Below the pieces are notes generated by a model. The model was given only the letters and a program-made list of their open reading frames with translations. It was not told where the DNA came from and ran no database searches. A stretch of DNA of 64,000 nt from Dipteris shenzhenensis (lineage: Eukaryota; Polypodiophyta; Polypodiopsida; Gleicheniales). Position numbers and translations under genes: made by a program. Positions 26,301 through 41,200 of the stretch are shown here, in pieces (the stretch's first letter is position 1; each line of letters begins with the position of its first letter). The stretch lies in the NCBI GenBank assembly GCA_047967505.1, contig CM106541.1; one strand, given 5' to 3'.

Positions 26301-27550
26301 TCACGGTCAAGACAGATCACCAAGCCCTTAAGTGGCTTTAGACAGTGCCTAGTTCACAATGAAGTGATCGGCAGCATCGGTGGAGCCAGATATTCCAGCA
26401 GTGGGGGAATGATCGAGTACGTTCCCGAGAAATACAACCCCGTTGCCGACGCAAGTCGGAAAGGTTCAATCCAAACCATTGAGAAGGCCATTGTGGTTGA
26501 AATCAAAGGAAAGGATGTTGATAGTATGCGGAGTCAGCAGAGTTTGGCACTCAGTTGTAGTTAGCCACGACTCTTGCTCTAGGCCATTACTCAGTAGAGG
26601 ACGGTTGGCTTTTCTATAAGAAAAGATTGTGTGTGCTTAAAGAAAAACGACAGTTACTTGTTCATGATGCCCTCATTGGTGGTCATCGAGGTATCAATGG
26701 TACTTTGGAGAAGTTAGACCGCTATTTCTATTGGCCAAAATTGCGGAAGGACGTATACGACTATGTTAAGAATTGTCAGAGATGCCAAAAAGTCAAGGCT
26801 TCCCACAAGAAGGCGGCTAGCTTACTTAAGCCATTGACGGTCCTTTTGATGACAAAAATAATGAGACCAGAATTTCTATAAAAAATCAGTAATGTAAGCT
26901 TAGTTAAACAGTCTTAATACATGGGTAACTTCGTGCTCGGTTGATGACATAAAAGGTTCAGTTATTAGTACACCTTTTTCTCCCTATCAACTCTCTCTAT
27001 CTATTCGCAATGCCATTGGGTTATGGAATTCTAAATTTGTATGATTGGACTTATTCTAGTCTTACAAAGGTATATATTTGTATGGAATATTATCTAAGCT
27101 TGCTTAGCTGAGGTATTTCTATTATGAGTTTTCATGTTGTCTTGCTGGTGTGGATGAATTTTTCTTTCTTTGAATTGATTGTGAAATTTAGTACCCTTGT
27201 GTCTTTGTGCCCTGTTTCAAAAAGACTCTCATTTTTCTACCAACTGACTCACATGCTCGGTGAAGTGAAGAAGGTTAACGAGGTTTTCTCTTTTTTCTGA
27301 ATAACTTGCATGAATGGGCATATTCTTAGCGATTTGATTTGCTGTTTTGGTTTTGGACTTATGTAGAGAAGAAGAGAAGTTGACTGAGGTGTCTGTAAGT
27401 GACAAATTGGAGGAGTTTCGAGCAAAGCAAGAGGTTGTCATCAACTTTTCCAATGGACTGTTTTGTTATGCTTTGAATGTGGGCTTTTGATTGCCACATT
27501 AAATGAAAAATGGATAAAGATCATATGTGTCAACGCCCATAGAAAAGAAC

Positions 27551-27599
<49 letters not shown>

Positions 27600-30500
27600 T
27601 TTTTTTTTTTGAGTGAAAAGAGTTATTTTTATACTACACAGTCACAATCCCAAAGTAGGATGTGCTCAAGTACATCAAGGGAAGATTTTAAGATATGACA
27701 AATATAAATCATGATCAAAAGTCCCCATTTGCAAGCAATCAAGAAAAGATTGCTGCAAAGAGTGCCATAGGATTGAGTAATACTAAGATATAAGAAAGAG
27801 CAATGATCTCCACTAGCTGTGCAATTAACTGAAGGAGTATAGGAGGAAAAAGGGATCATTAAAGACTCTATGATTTCTATCTTTCCAGAGAGTCCATAGT
27901 GCCTAATATTGAACCCATACAAAAAACAAATCAAAACCTTGTCGGTGTGGGTGAATCCCAAATAACTAGAAAGATTTTCCAAAAGCTGCACTGGGAAATC
28001 TGGTTTGTAAACACTGGCGGAGCAATCCCAAAAAGTCAGGAGTGTGAGATCAATGCCAAAGAAGATGAGGCACTGACTTTGTGGAGCCAAGCATCTGTGA
28101 CAAATAGGAGGCGAAACATGTCTGCGTGACAAAAACCGTCCAGATGGAAGAACTCTAGCAATATTCTCTAGAAAAAAACTGTTGTCAAAGAGGAAATTTA
28201 GATTTCCAAATCTTGCGCAATCTCCGTTGCCACCATTTTGCGGGACGATTCATATGCCAAAGGTTGTTTGCCCGTTGCGAAACCCAAGGCAAGGGCTAAA
28301 GAACCTTATACAAAGAAGAAACTGTTATGTGAGACAGCTTCAAGGGACGACATGCCAACCTTGGCAAATGAAGTGTCCAGTCTTGAAGCCGATCCTGAAT
28401 TTGCAAAGGAGGTATTGGAATATAAGGTTGAAGCATATGAGTAATATGATACCAAAAAGGACGGTAATGCATGCCAAGACTGAATTTTGCAGCAGCCTGA
28501 GGAAAAGAAAGAGGGATCTCATCATCATGAATCACATCTGCAACAGAATGGATCCTTTTAATACTTAGGAAATAAGAACGTCGAGGCTCTTGCCAAGCCA
28601 ACAAAGGGGAAATTGCTCTTGAACAATGTATGCTTTCAGAACGTAAAGAATTGCCCTGTAAAGAATCCCTACCATTCCATTTCAAGTGAGATAGAATATA
28701 TTTCCAGTCGATCAACATTTTGGAGATGAGTGGGCAGCCTTTGATTTTTCCCTCAATAGAACCTTAAATAAAATCCCAGGGAGTAGGCTGCCAATAACCA
28801 AAAGCAGGTGTAGTAAGTTGAGAGAGCAAATGATGCATCATAGCAGCCCATGGCTGAGAACCCTGCATAAATTGCAGCACCATTTTTCCTTTATGAGCAA
28901 GAATATGTACATAAAGATTTAGAATATTAAGTCCTCCATGCATCTTGGGAGAACATAAATGGTGCACTGAAAGTAACCGTAAGCTTTTTTTGCGATGTTT
29001 AGAGCGCCAAAAGGCTTCCATAACCAGAGAGATGAAGGCTGAAAGATGCCCTTTGTTGAACATGATCAAGGGCAAATAAAACTGAATGTATGCCATAAGA
29101 ATGGATTGAACTGACATGCAAAGGCCATATGGCCAGTTTCCAGTATTCAAGTTTCTTCTTCGGTTTTGCCAAGACCCAATCAGATTGTTGTCGGCGAGTT
29201 ATAATCCAACCAAGAGGATAGCCCAAGTGACGAACTAGTTGATTTGGTTGAACAATTTCCCCAGGCCATAAGAGAGAATTCCATTCCTTGGAATGCAAAG
29301 GTAACAATTTGGATTTCTGAAAACTAACATGAGGTCCAGTAGCCAAACCAAAAAGAGAGAGTGCTTGCATGAGAGAGGATAAATCCTGCCGAGTATTCCT
29401 TGGAGTAAAAAAAGAATCATCAGCATATGCTTGAGCAATCAGTGTACCACTGCCGGGAATGTCCAAACCATGAAGCCTATCTATTGCCACCAGATGATCC
29501 ATATACTGAAGCATGGGATGGGTAGCCATAGCATAAAGCAATGCACTAAGTGGACAGCCCTGACGAACTGAACACTGAGAAATATCTCCCGAGAGTATGT
29601 AAGTAGTCTTACTATCACTGTAAAGCCAAAAAATAATATTCTGCAGTTTTTGACCAAAACCCAAGACACGCATAGTCTGTGAAATGAAATCCCATTGAAT
29701 TGTGTCAAAAGCTTTAGCAATGTCAACCTATAATAGTAAAACATCCTGCTCTATATATCTGGCATATTGTATACTGACATATGCATTAGCAATATTATCT
29801 GTAATATGCTGTCGAGGAACAAAACTATATTGAGCAGGATAAAGGCCATCATGCATATACCCTTTAATGCGATCAACTACCATCTTGGTGATGATCTTGT
29901 AAACAACAGGCATAAGGGTAATTGGCCTCCAATCAGCCAGGGATTCACATATATTCTTTTTCGGAATGAGCTTGACAATCCCTTTTTTCCAAGAGAGGCC
30001 GAAAATGGCTGAGCTCAGTTAAAGATTGGCGAGTCTGTTTTGCTTGAGCTACATTTGCCCGCAGAGTCTTCATATAATTCTTACCATAGGTATCTGATAA
30101 CAGATTGCATGCGAGCAACAAAAGCATCCCAAGCATAATCTATATCAATAAGGCTTTGAGAGGAAAGAGGCTGACATGCATTAGAAACCATGTCTTTTTT
30201 GACATGGCAAGTGACCTTGATTGCATCTGAAATACATGTGAAGATACCATCATTAAAGCATGTATTAGAAACTCGCATAGCATATATGATTGTTCAGGAC
30301 CTAGGGTAGCAATCCATATACACTGCAAAAACCTCATAGTGACTAGTTCACTGATCATAGAAGTCCCAAGGCAGATGTACCATTAGCAAGCAGTGCCTCG
30401 GGTGAAGCATACAATGTCACCAACCGACCTCTAGATATCTGAGCCTATCTGTAACAAAGAGACAGAGGCACTACCCCTCTCTTGAGCATCAAGCAATGCT

Positions 30501-33500
30501 TCAGACCTATGCTCTGCTGAGCCTGAACGAGCCACACTTGAAGTTGGCTCAAGCTATGAAGCTTCCAGGTAAATCTACAACAATTGAGGTGTATATGCCA
30601 GATCACCCTCGTCCAACTACTTCGCATACAATGGTAAATGATTCCAAAACTTCACCAGATAGAAACTTTACCTATACTTTCTTTCCTTATGTGCCAATAC
30701 CTGCTCTGGAACTAAGATCTCATCAAGTCCCTCAACTTCTGGCACATCTCCTGGAAAAGTTTGAGAAGATTTACATTTGAATAATTATGAATCTTGCAAA
30801 GATCTGGTAGCTTCAAGCAGTAAGCTACACCACTGATATGTTACCATACGATGCAAGTCCTTACACAAGCATCCTCAACTTGTCACAAAGCTGGCCAAAG
30901 AAAGTCTCAACTGTTTTCACTAAAGTATCAGCACATCGATGCCCTGCACGCTAGGCCAAAACTGCTTGTAACACCAGAGACGACCATGCATATGAAGGAA
31001 TCCATCTCTGAAAGTATAATGCAAATGCTGCTGTCCATTAGACAACTGATCATTGAGCCTTGCAAAATTCCCATCCTCTGCATACTAGTCCTTCATTGCA
31101 TCCACCTTAGGACTCAACTAGTCTTGATGTTAGAGCTTTTTTTATCTGCTCAAAAGTTGATTTTGCTCTAGGTTTCCATGTGAAAATTTTGCTTTTCCTT
31201 GTATAAATCTCATGTAATGTCAAAGTTGTGCTTACATGGAAGTGTGATTTCCAGTTAAATAACTTATGAACTTAAATAATTCCACATAAAATACCGCAAC
31301 TTTAAATGTATTCATACCACATACATCCACATAGCAACATAAGATAAAAGAGACAGAACCCGACGGAGAAGGAATGAGGCCGCTCCCCCTAACTGGGTAA
31401 ACCCAATTGTATTTTTTAAATACTCGATGATGCTTAGCCTCACTAAAATGGTAGTATAGATTTTAGGACAAAACCCTGTCTAGGAAATCTAGAGTTCTAG
31501 ACCAAGACTCAAATATAGGACTATTACAATTATGTTCCTTTCCAAATTGGGACTCATATATACGTATGATTGAGGATCATCCAAGAAAGTAACAACTGGC
31601 AGCCGCCGCTGGCCTAGTACGAAGTGCAGAAAGCCACATAAACTGTGTTGCTCCTCCTCCTTATCCCTTAAACACAGGAAACTCATATTCTACCCGTTAG
31701 GGTTAGTATAGAAACCTTAGACTCTAGAAATATCAATCTTTTCAACGCAGGCAAAACCCTATCTATCCAAAAAAAAAAAGCACAGGTTAGAGCTGAAATC
31801 AAACGCCTTCAAGATCAACCAAAAGCAAAAAATGATTTTGAAACAAGGCAATAGAAATAGCTCAACCATCAATTGCACCTTATAGACCAAAGGTTCGCTG
31901 CTAGAGAGAGAAGATATCTAAAGAGAGAAAACGTCTAGAGAGAGAATCATCTAGAGAGAGAGAGAGTCTTGCGAGAAGGCATCTAGAGAGAGAGAACGTC
32001 TAGAGAGAAAAAACAAAACCTGAAAATAAAGAAGCAATTGGTCAGAATAGAATACCCTGTTTGATCAGGATTTACGCACAGCAGAGGCTGAAATAGGGCG
32101 TTCAAGTCTGTAGCAATAGAGTCAAGAGACAGCAGGAAAAATAAGTAAGAGGATGGCTGAAAACAGTGCGATGAACAGAAGCAAGAGAGGCGGGAGGAAT
32201 AGGTGATGTGCAACAACATGAGGAGCGGGTGAAATAGGCGATGGATGGGCAGCAGGAGCAGGTTGATAGATAGGCCATGGGTGGTAAACATAGGCCATGC
32301 TGGAGATGGCAAATTAAGACTGTATTGAAGATGGTAGATCGCACTGACGGTGATAGAGCCACATTGAAGGTGATTCAAGGCGATAGATCATGCTAAAGAC
32401 GATAAGAGATCTGATGTCCGAAAAGGGTCACACTGAAGGTGAGAAGTGCTATACTGGAGATAGCAATGCATGGCGATCAGCCATGTAAAGAGAGTACTTT
32501 GAACCGCCTATGAAGATGTGCACACGGTAGCAGAAGATGTCCAACCGGGATGTGAAGTCCCGTCAGACTCACATAGAAGAATACATATGTGTGGTCTGTA
32601 AAAATGAGATCTCAAGCATGGTTGTGTAAAGTATCATATCCATTGGATATTGGTTCCATGGTTTGAAATGCATATTTCCTTGTTTTTTACCATGCATGAT
32701 GCCTCGATGTAAACAAATATGCATTGATGCCTCTCATGTTCATCCAATATGAATTTTCTTTGTTGGGTATGATACTTTGAATAGGCCTTAAACTTACTTA
32801 ATTTTTGGCTTAGGAAAATTATCATACCCATTTGATATCATTTTCATGGTTTGGAATGCATATTTATTGTTTTTTCTACTCTACGAATCTACCCTAAACC
32901 CTACATCCTAGATTTGAGATTCTAAACCCTTGACCCTAGAAACTAAAACTTAGGCCCTAAATACTAATCCCTAAGCCCTAATTCCTAAATCTTAAACCTA
33001 CACACTAGTAAAAATAACGATTAAAAAAAATATGGCGGTGAGAGAGAGCCATTGTCACATGTAAAGTGAGCTCAACCCTAGAAATACCTCATGCACTACT
33101 CTATTCTATCTTTGAAGCCATCAAAAAGCTGCAACAAATTTAGTGCCCCTTCATCCCCAATAGGTTCTACCCTGGTCTCCCATATCACTGAAGTCTTCTC
33201 CTCCTCTGTCTCCGAGTGAACTAGACACGTCCAATCAACATGTCTCGTAGTCTTGCGTTGCTTTGTGGGCATAGTCTTCTTGATCACCAGGGCTACTTGC
33301 TTTGCTGATTCTCCTTTCGTTCTCTTGGTATTCACCATGAGGAAGCGTAGGGTATTGTACACGGACTCTCAAACAACACATTTCTAAGCCAACCTAAGGG
33401 CATGTACCAAGGTCTACCAAGATTTTGAATTGCAAAGGAAAGCAAGCTTTGATACATGTCAGAGTTGTGCTATAGCAAAAGCACAGTTTTTAGTTAATTA

Positions 33501-36500
33501 CTTAACAAACTTAAAACTTCAAATAGCGATTAAACAAGGATTAACAATTACACTATCATTGAAAATTCACATGGGGAGTAGGTAATGAAGAAAATACATT
33601 GGCACTTGATGGGTGTGAATGAGATACACCCTCTACCTAGGCTAACCTATGCATATTTTCGTTATTTCAATGATGCAAGGCTTCAATTAGAATAGTAATA
33701 CAGATCCTCAAACACAACCCAAGGTGCATCCAGAAAACCAGTAACACATAGAAGTGGAGCTGGCTAGTCTTGGAGATGTCTAGCTGCAAAATGGTCCAAA
33801 ATTTCTATAGGTAAAGCCCAATCTCAGCAAAACACTAAGGCTGAGATGTATGAGTTCATTGTGCAGGAACCAACCTATTTCTCAAATTGTGAAACACAAC
33901 ATTTCATGTTAGAAATAGTTAGCTCTAGGAATTCTAGTTAGAAAATATCTAGAAATAAATATTTTCCAATTCAACTTAGGGAGGACTCTTAGAACATAGA
34001 TTAAATAGGCTAGACGTAAGTAAATTTACCTCCCACGTGTGCTTATTTGTGAAAAATGAATTTTAGCATCATGAAATCAATTTGTGCAAAATAAGGAGTT
34101 GGATGACTGTAATATGTAAATAGCATGGCGAAGCAAGATACAAGGGAATTTTCTGCAAATTGTCAGGCTAAAAGGAGGCAAGACTTGACGCAGGGCATCG
34201 AGAGAAGAGCATCCCCTTCTTTCGCTACACGGTCAGTAATGCAAGGAGATTCTAGCTCAGTAGTAGAGGTTGGAGACCTTCCAGAGTTCCTCATTGGGAG
34301 GCATTTGATATCACTGCGGATTTGCTGAGGTGCTTCTGGAGGAGACTCTGGAAATCCCACAAGAATAGAAAGATCACGCTTTTCTTTTGGCTTTCTATCC
34401 ATGGTGGGATTGTAGTGAACCTTTGGAGATCCAGATTTGAAGCCGACCCTACTTGCCCTCGTTGCCTCTCTGCTTTGGAGACGATTCGGCATTGCTTATG
34501 GGATTGCAGACAAGCGAGGATGATTTGGATGGGGGTAGCCAAGATTTTCAGTCACTTTGTGTACTCCCCATTCTTTATGACATGGGGCTCAGTGGCTTGG
34601 CTCTCTCTTACTGGGCCTCAGGTCTTTTATGAGAGACATGACTCTTCTTGGGCCATTTCGATTCGACATCGTCAAGTTGAGTTTTGTTCTTTGGATGTGG
34701 TACCACACCTTCCTTTTGCAGTGGTACATGCCTCTGTGGATACCTCTTGGGAGATATTGGCGGGCATAGCAGCCTGGCATATCTGGATAGCCAGATGCAC
34801 AGAGGCATTGGAGGGAACTCAGGTTCATCCCTTGCACACATTGGCTAGTATCTGGATAGACAATCTGGATAGACACCATACATACTTTGATGGCCGTATG
34901 GACGAGCATGCAGGGAGACTCCCGTGCAGCCTCAACTAGGAGGGCTTCTTTCTTCAGGGAATGGAAGGATTCTCCTTTCTTCTCTGAGACTCTTATAGGG
35001 TTGAGGTGACACTTTCAGCCTTAGCCTTGGTTGTTTTCCACCTCATTTTGAGGGGGTTTATTTATCCTCATGGTTTCATGATGTATTCCGCTTTGAGCTT
35101 GCTCTCGCGGGTTTTTTCTTTTACTTAATAGAAGTCTCTTTCTTGAAAAAAAAAAAGAAAAAAAGGAGGCAAGACCAATCACAAATTATAATTTGCAAGC
35201 AGAGCTAATTGGGTCAGCGTTGAGCAGCGGAGAGACAAACCAAATTGCAATTCTACCAGAAGTTGTTTTGCTTCTGTGATTTGTCACCTAGCTTCGCCTC
35301 TTTGTTGTATCCTACTCCAAGGAAAATCACAATTAGGAGTGGAGCCTCCTGAATCATGAACAAGTGTAGGTACTGATGGTAGGAAGCTAGAAGAGACTAT
35401 GAAAACAATTGCAAATTCGTCAATTTAATGCTTTCTCGAATTGAAAGAGAAAGCCCTAAAAGTAGGTGAAGTGACTAAATTCGGTTTACAAATTTTGTAA
35501 ATTGCAATATCTAATTAGATATTCTAGATTAGAATAATATTTAAGTACAAATACAACCTTAGACTTCCTAGGCGCATTACTTGACTAGACAATCAAAATT
35601 TACCCAAACTAGAACCATCAGTTATATTTCAATGTGGTGGGTGACAAAGCTACACTGAAGGTAGCATATATGGTGATCAGCCAGGATAAGAGGTAACCTC
35701 TAAATTGTAAATAACCATGTGTAAAGAATTTTAGAAAAGAACCGGCCGGGGCGTGAACACCCGTCACACAAGAAATCATGCAAAGAAACTCACGTGTGGT
35801 CAGTAGACATATGCGCATAAAAGAACAAATAAAGTAAAGGAAAATAATTTGTCCAAGAGTAATCTGTATATGTAATGTAGAAAAAGTGTAGGTATGTGGG
35901 TGTCTTCAAACAATCAAGGACACTAGGCCCTCTTTAGTGACAAAAGGAGGTAAAGTTTGGACATATCTTATGAGCTAAATGGTCTCATTTATGACTGAGT
36001 ATGGGGAAGTAATATTGGGTCCTCTGAAAAGGCAAAATTTAATGGATAGAGCTGGTCTTTGTGCATCGAAATTTCTTAGCAAGGGAAGTCACAAAATGTA
36101 TGGTAGGGCTTTGTAGAGGAAGCTAGCCTTTTGCTTCTTTTCTTGGTGTAAGAGCCAAGTTCTGGTGGAATTAGCTTTTTTTTCTTTCCTGAGAAAAGGA
36201 GTTAAGTAGCATTAAGTCATATGCGATCTGTTTTGCTTCTCAATGTCTTTGTAAGGAGGCTGGTAGGTTGTGTCAACGAGTTCTTTGATGATGCCTACTT
36301 TATCGCCAGTTAATGCTTAAAATCATGAATGGCTAGTTACTGCACTTCAAAGTTGGATGCCTTCAACAATACATTTTGATTAAAGAAATGCTTTGTTTCT
36401 TGACGCAGAATATGGACTTTTATTGCAAGAGTGATGATTGGTGTTTTGAATCAAGGTTAAAGAGAAGTCACTAATAGGGAATTCTATGAATAAGGCTGAC

Positions 36501-37555
36501 TGTTATCATTCTGAAAGCAGCTTTTTATGGGCCTGAGCTTTGAGACCATATCATCGGTGGGTGCCAATGCAGCCATCATCCACTATGCCCCTGAACCGGA
36601 TACATGTGCTGAAATGCAACCAGAGAGCATCTATCTTTGTGATTCAGGTGGACAGGTATGTTGGATTTTTTAAAATTTCAAATTTTGATCAATTGTTTAA
36701 AAGGAACCCAAAGAAATGTCAAAATAATGGAAATGATTTATCTGTAAAATGGGATTGTCGAAGGATCCTCAAGCCAGTCCACCAGAATCATTTTATATTG
36801 CATGAATATTAATTAGAATGTGCACTTCATGTCAGTATCTGGATGGAACCACAGATGTTACTCGAACAATGCACTTTGACAAACCCTCGGCCCATGAAAA
36901 ATCATGCTATACGCAGGTAGAGTCATCACCTTTCCCTATTTTGCATGATTGTCGTTTTTTTTGCGAACATTGTTTTATTGATTTCAAAATGATTCTTTCC
37001 TTGGGACGAATAGGAACCTATAGGGACTGTCCAGAACTTAGGATTTAAATTAAGTAGAAAAACATCGGTTACTCCAGAAAGCACAACCTTATTTGCCCTG
37101 CTGCAATTGAGGTCCTGTCATTATTTGTAAGGACTTACGTTTATGCTGCACTTTTTCGCAGGTCCTTAAAGGTCACATAGCTTTGGATACAGCTGTTTTC
37201 CCAAATGGTACCAATGGTATGTTTTGCAAGAAGTTAAAACTTACTATTATTGACTGTTATTGACTGGTAATTGCATCAAGTCACATTGTGTAATCTGGGC
37301 AATGATGAGGCTACCCTCTTTTTGGTGTCATTGAAGTCACAATGGTAAGAAGCATAAGAGGCATGCCATAATAGGTATGTATGGTATAAGACTCTTACAT
37401 TCGTAGAGGGGTAAGATTTGTATTTTTGGGGGGAGGAGAGTAGACTTTAAGAATATTTGAAGATATATACATATACCCATAGGAAACATAACCATCCAAG
37501 ATAGACAGATGTAGATCCTTCCGACACGAGTAAGAGGCGAGCCTGAGAACTGAGT

Positions 37556-37588
<33 letters not shown>

Positions 37589-38182
37589 AATCCATATATA
37601 AAAGGGGCTGCCACATGAATGCAGATAAGTCACAAAATGATAAACCAAAAACTTTTGACAGTCACTTAGTCATATCCAATGTCAAGGCTTAAATGGTTCT
37701 ACATAGTAGAGCCACATAGGGCCATGGACTCCTTTAATAGGGAAGAGGCATCAAGAAATACCTCTAAGCCTCTTAATGCCCCTAATCATAAGGGAGGTGA
37801 GTGCTGGTGACTGACGTGTTCCTCTCCAGGACTCCTGTTTTGCACTCTTCGATTGTATATAATGTAGTTTTCCACTTTCATGGCGCAACGTCCAAGGGAT
37901 GTTACCTATGCATCAGAGGCTTGGGATTCCCGTAGTAGTAGGGAAGGTTGATGTAGGTCCCAAGCTTGTACTCGCTGCATTGAAAAATTAGGGTGAACCT
38001 TTGAAATGGGTATATCCCTCTTTTCATTATCTTCATCTCCCACTCTTCTCTACTCCTTTTCCCCTTTTTTTTTTTTGGGGGGGGGGGGTAAAGAGGAATC
38101 TTGCCGAGTTCTCTTCCATGGTCCAAATTGTCAGGGCACTGCCTCTTTGCAAAATCTTGTGCTATGATATGCTTTTGGCTCT

Positions 38183-38237
<55 letters not shown>

Positions 38238-41200
38238 ATTCCGATGATATGCTTTTGGCATCTTAGCTGTATTACGATGAGGCCACCTAGTTGGCGCATC
38301 GTTGATGATGTATTTTCCTTTCGGATGATTTTGTGTCCCATAGGCCATGTATGGCCTTCCGTGGACCTTTAATAAAATTTCTTTCTTTCTTTCTTTCTTT
38401 CTCTTTCTCTCTCTCTCTCTCTAATTCCACCATTTCTCTTCTTTTTTTTTTCCAAAGAAAGGAACCTTTTATTAATGCTTGAAAGACTTCATACAAAACA
38501 GCAGCCCTGAAGGTGCTGAGTATGGAAAAACCAGGAAAAAGCTGAAAGAAAAACCGGCCTGTTTTAGATAAACCCAGCTCACTGCCTAGGGAATCTTTGG
38601 TACTGGGGCTAACAGCCAAGTGGGGGACTATACAACCAGCGAATCCCTCGCGGAGTGAAGATGTAGAAGACTCCTGCAGGCCAAGCCTTGCAGAATCGAG
38701 CACGCCGCTCAATAGTCGCTCTAGAGCTGGAGTCCCACGCTCCCAGGTGGAGCGTAGAGTATAGATGATATCCTGCCAGATGGCGACCATGGTAGCCGAG
38801 GGTGGAACCTGATGCTCACCCATCATGAGACTGCAACGAGCCACCCAAATGTTCCATGTAGTGATACTGGCTACCACCTCCCAAACGTTGTTCTCCGGAG
38901 GAGAAAGGGGAGCTAGGCTATCAGGAGGGACTGCCTCATGGAGTGCTGTCCTCTGTATGATCCGACCCTATATCCGGTAGGCTGGGGAGACCTCATCGAT
39001 CTGGAACGTGTGTCCTCCCTCTGTCAACCAGGCCACCATCCCCCAGGTGTAGTCCCTCTGAAGACTCTGCATGCGGGTCATGATCTTGAGGGCTCCCATC
39101 CATATCCTCGCTGCTCTACGGCAGCTCCAAAGGCAGTGCAGAATTGTCTCCAAGAAACCACTAGAGCAACAATGGCACTGCCCCTCCACTCACATTTGCT
39201 CCAACCACGGTCCGATGGGCAAGCCTCCGTGGGCGGCCAGCTAGCAGAAGTAGGATATCTTCCTCGGCCACAAACTGGACCATAACCGTGTCCAAAACTT
39301 GGAAAGGACATCCCGGGGCACTCTCTGGGTCACCCAATGCCGGTCCTTCGAGGGGGTCCACCTCGAAGAGTCCGTCTGAAGCTTCCTGCCAATCCGTGTG
39401 GTATAGGAAAAGAAGGGCGTCTCATCCATCTGCTCGGCAAGGCCGCCCTTGAAAGGCCAGAACCACTCTCTTGGATCCCACTGGACCTCCCTCAAGGGTC
39501 TATCCTCCCACAACTAGAGGCGCCATCTAGCGGCATCCTACTCCGAAATACTGGGAGGGTCAATGTGCCACTCCTTCCCCAAATGTCCCACCACTCTGAT
39601 CATCTGCCAATGAATCCCATCAAGACTCCCATCCATCTCAAGGTCCCTCTCAGTGAGCGGATGGAGTAGGCCTCCAGGTCCTACACGGTAGAAGCCGGGG
39701 TGTGTGTTGCCTCTTTGCATCATTATCCTCAAAGTGACACCAGTCCGAGAAAACTGCCCCAGCCAAATGTTGTCCCTCCAAGCGTGAAGTCCCTCCCACT
39801 AGGACTCAAGGATGGCTAGGTCGATCTCTCTCATCTGCTGCCCTGTCCCTCGTAGATGCGCTACGGCGCCTCGCCTCGCCTCGCCTCGCCTCTAACTCCC
39901 TGGGTAATCTGCTCCATCTGCCAAAAGACTCGGCTGGGCCACTGTCCCTTTGTGCCCAACCAATGTGCGTCCGTTGTCCAAGCATACGTCCCTCCTGATC
40001 TCGGATCTCTGGGTGCCACATAAAGGGCTGACGCTCAAACTCCTCTCTGCATCTGGGCGGAGCACGAATGAGACCCTTTGCTAGTCTCTGCCAGACCTTG
40101 TGAAGGCTCTGCATCAAAGGGGAACCCTTCCCTGTAAGGGGAGCCTCTGAGAAGATCCACTTGTGTGAAGGCTGCCACTGTCCTCCGGTGTGTGCGGTGT
40201 TCCTGAGAAGCCCTCTCTGTAAGAGGAGCTTCCAAGGCTCTGCACCTGGAGTGAGGCCGCGAACAACCAACTTGCCCAAGAGGGATCTGCTTTGCATCTC
40301 CCGATCTATGATACCCAAGCCTCCCAGTGCCTGTGGCACGATCGTCGTCTGCCAAGCGACCTAGGCTGTGGCATGATCACCGTCTGCCAAGCGACCCGGT
40401 CTCTAGTATTCCGCGTGCCGTCCAATCCTGCCCAAAGGAAGTTTCGAACCAATCGTCGGAGCTGCCCAATGCATCCTTTGTGAAAGCACTAGTAGGAGGC
40501 GATATACTAGGCCATGGCGAGAAGGACCTGGTTTGCCACTAAGGCATGCTCTGCTAGGGAAAGCTTGGCCTAGCCACAGTAGAGAAGCTTGCGCCCCACA
40601 CTCTCAAGGACCGGGGCAATCTGTTGCTTTGCTGTAATACCAATACCAACCTGGCAACCGAGCTATCTCGCTGTCTGGCCCCACGGTATCCATCTGAAGC
40701 CAAAATCACTCCCCCACTCACGGATCTCCTATGTCTCCTCATGGCCCGTGAAGAAACCTATAGACTTTGTCCAGTTGATCCACGCACCCGAGGCCTCGCA
40801 GTAGATAGCCATGGCACCCCTGACTCTCTCCAAATTGGCTGTGGTGCCCTCAACATACAAGGCCGTGTCATCTGCAAACTCAGAGTCAAGCAGTTCCTCC
40901 TCCTGTCAGGTTGGGAGCCTCAACCCTGTGAGGCCCGCCACCTGTGATCTCAAGTAGTAGCCCAAGGCCTCCTCCACGAACAAAAAGAGGAAGGGAGCAA
41001 GTGGGCAGCCCTGGCGGACCAAGCGCGAGAGAGGAAAGGCCTCGCCCGTGTGTCCTCCGATAAGCATCTGGCTAGAGCTCCCTGCATAGAGCACTGAAAC
41101 TCCTTTGACCCATCTGTCTGAGAAACCCAATCTCTGCATAGTGCCCTCCAGGAAGGACCATTCCACCTTGTCATAGGCCTTCTCAAAATCCAAGAGAAGG

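Larger units (their letters stand above)
23295..26875 (+). mobile_element. Degenerate Gypsy-type internal region, LTRs not found
   Basis: Domains occur in Gypsy order on the + strand: coiled-coil N-terminus and Gag, CCHC, decayed aspartic protease, reverse transcriptase, RNase H and the integrase HHCC zinc domain, ending after [10 protein letters not shown] at about 26840. The catalytic integrase core and any chromodomain are missing. I find no LTR pair or Met primer site within 22900-27000. Numerous stops and frameshifts show the copy is old. Confidence 0.88.
37217..38440 (+). other. Left end of intron 11, microsatellite-rich
   Basis: No gene. Contains (AT)n at about 37557-37586, adjoining T12 and G12 runs at 38065-38088, (CT)n at about 38187-38236, CTTT and CT repeats at 38378-38422, and a T run at about 38441-38450 that is the tail of the LINE to the right. 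Confidence 0.75.
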
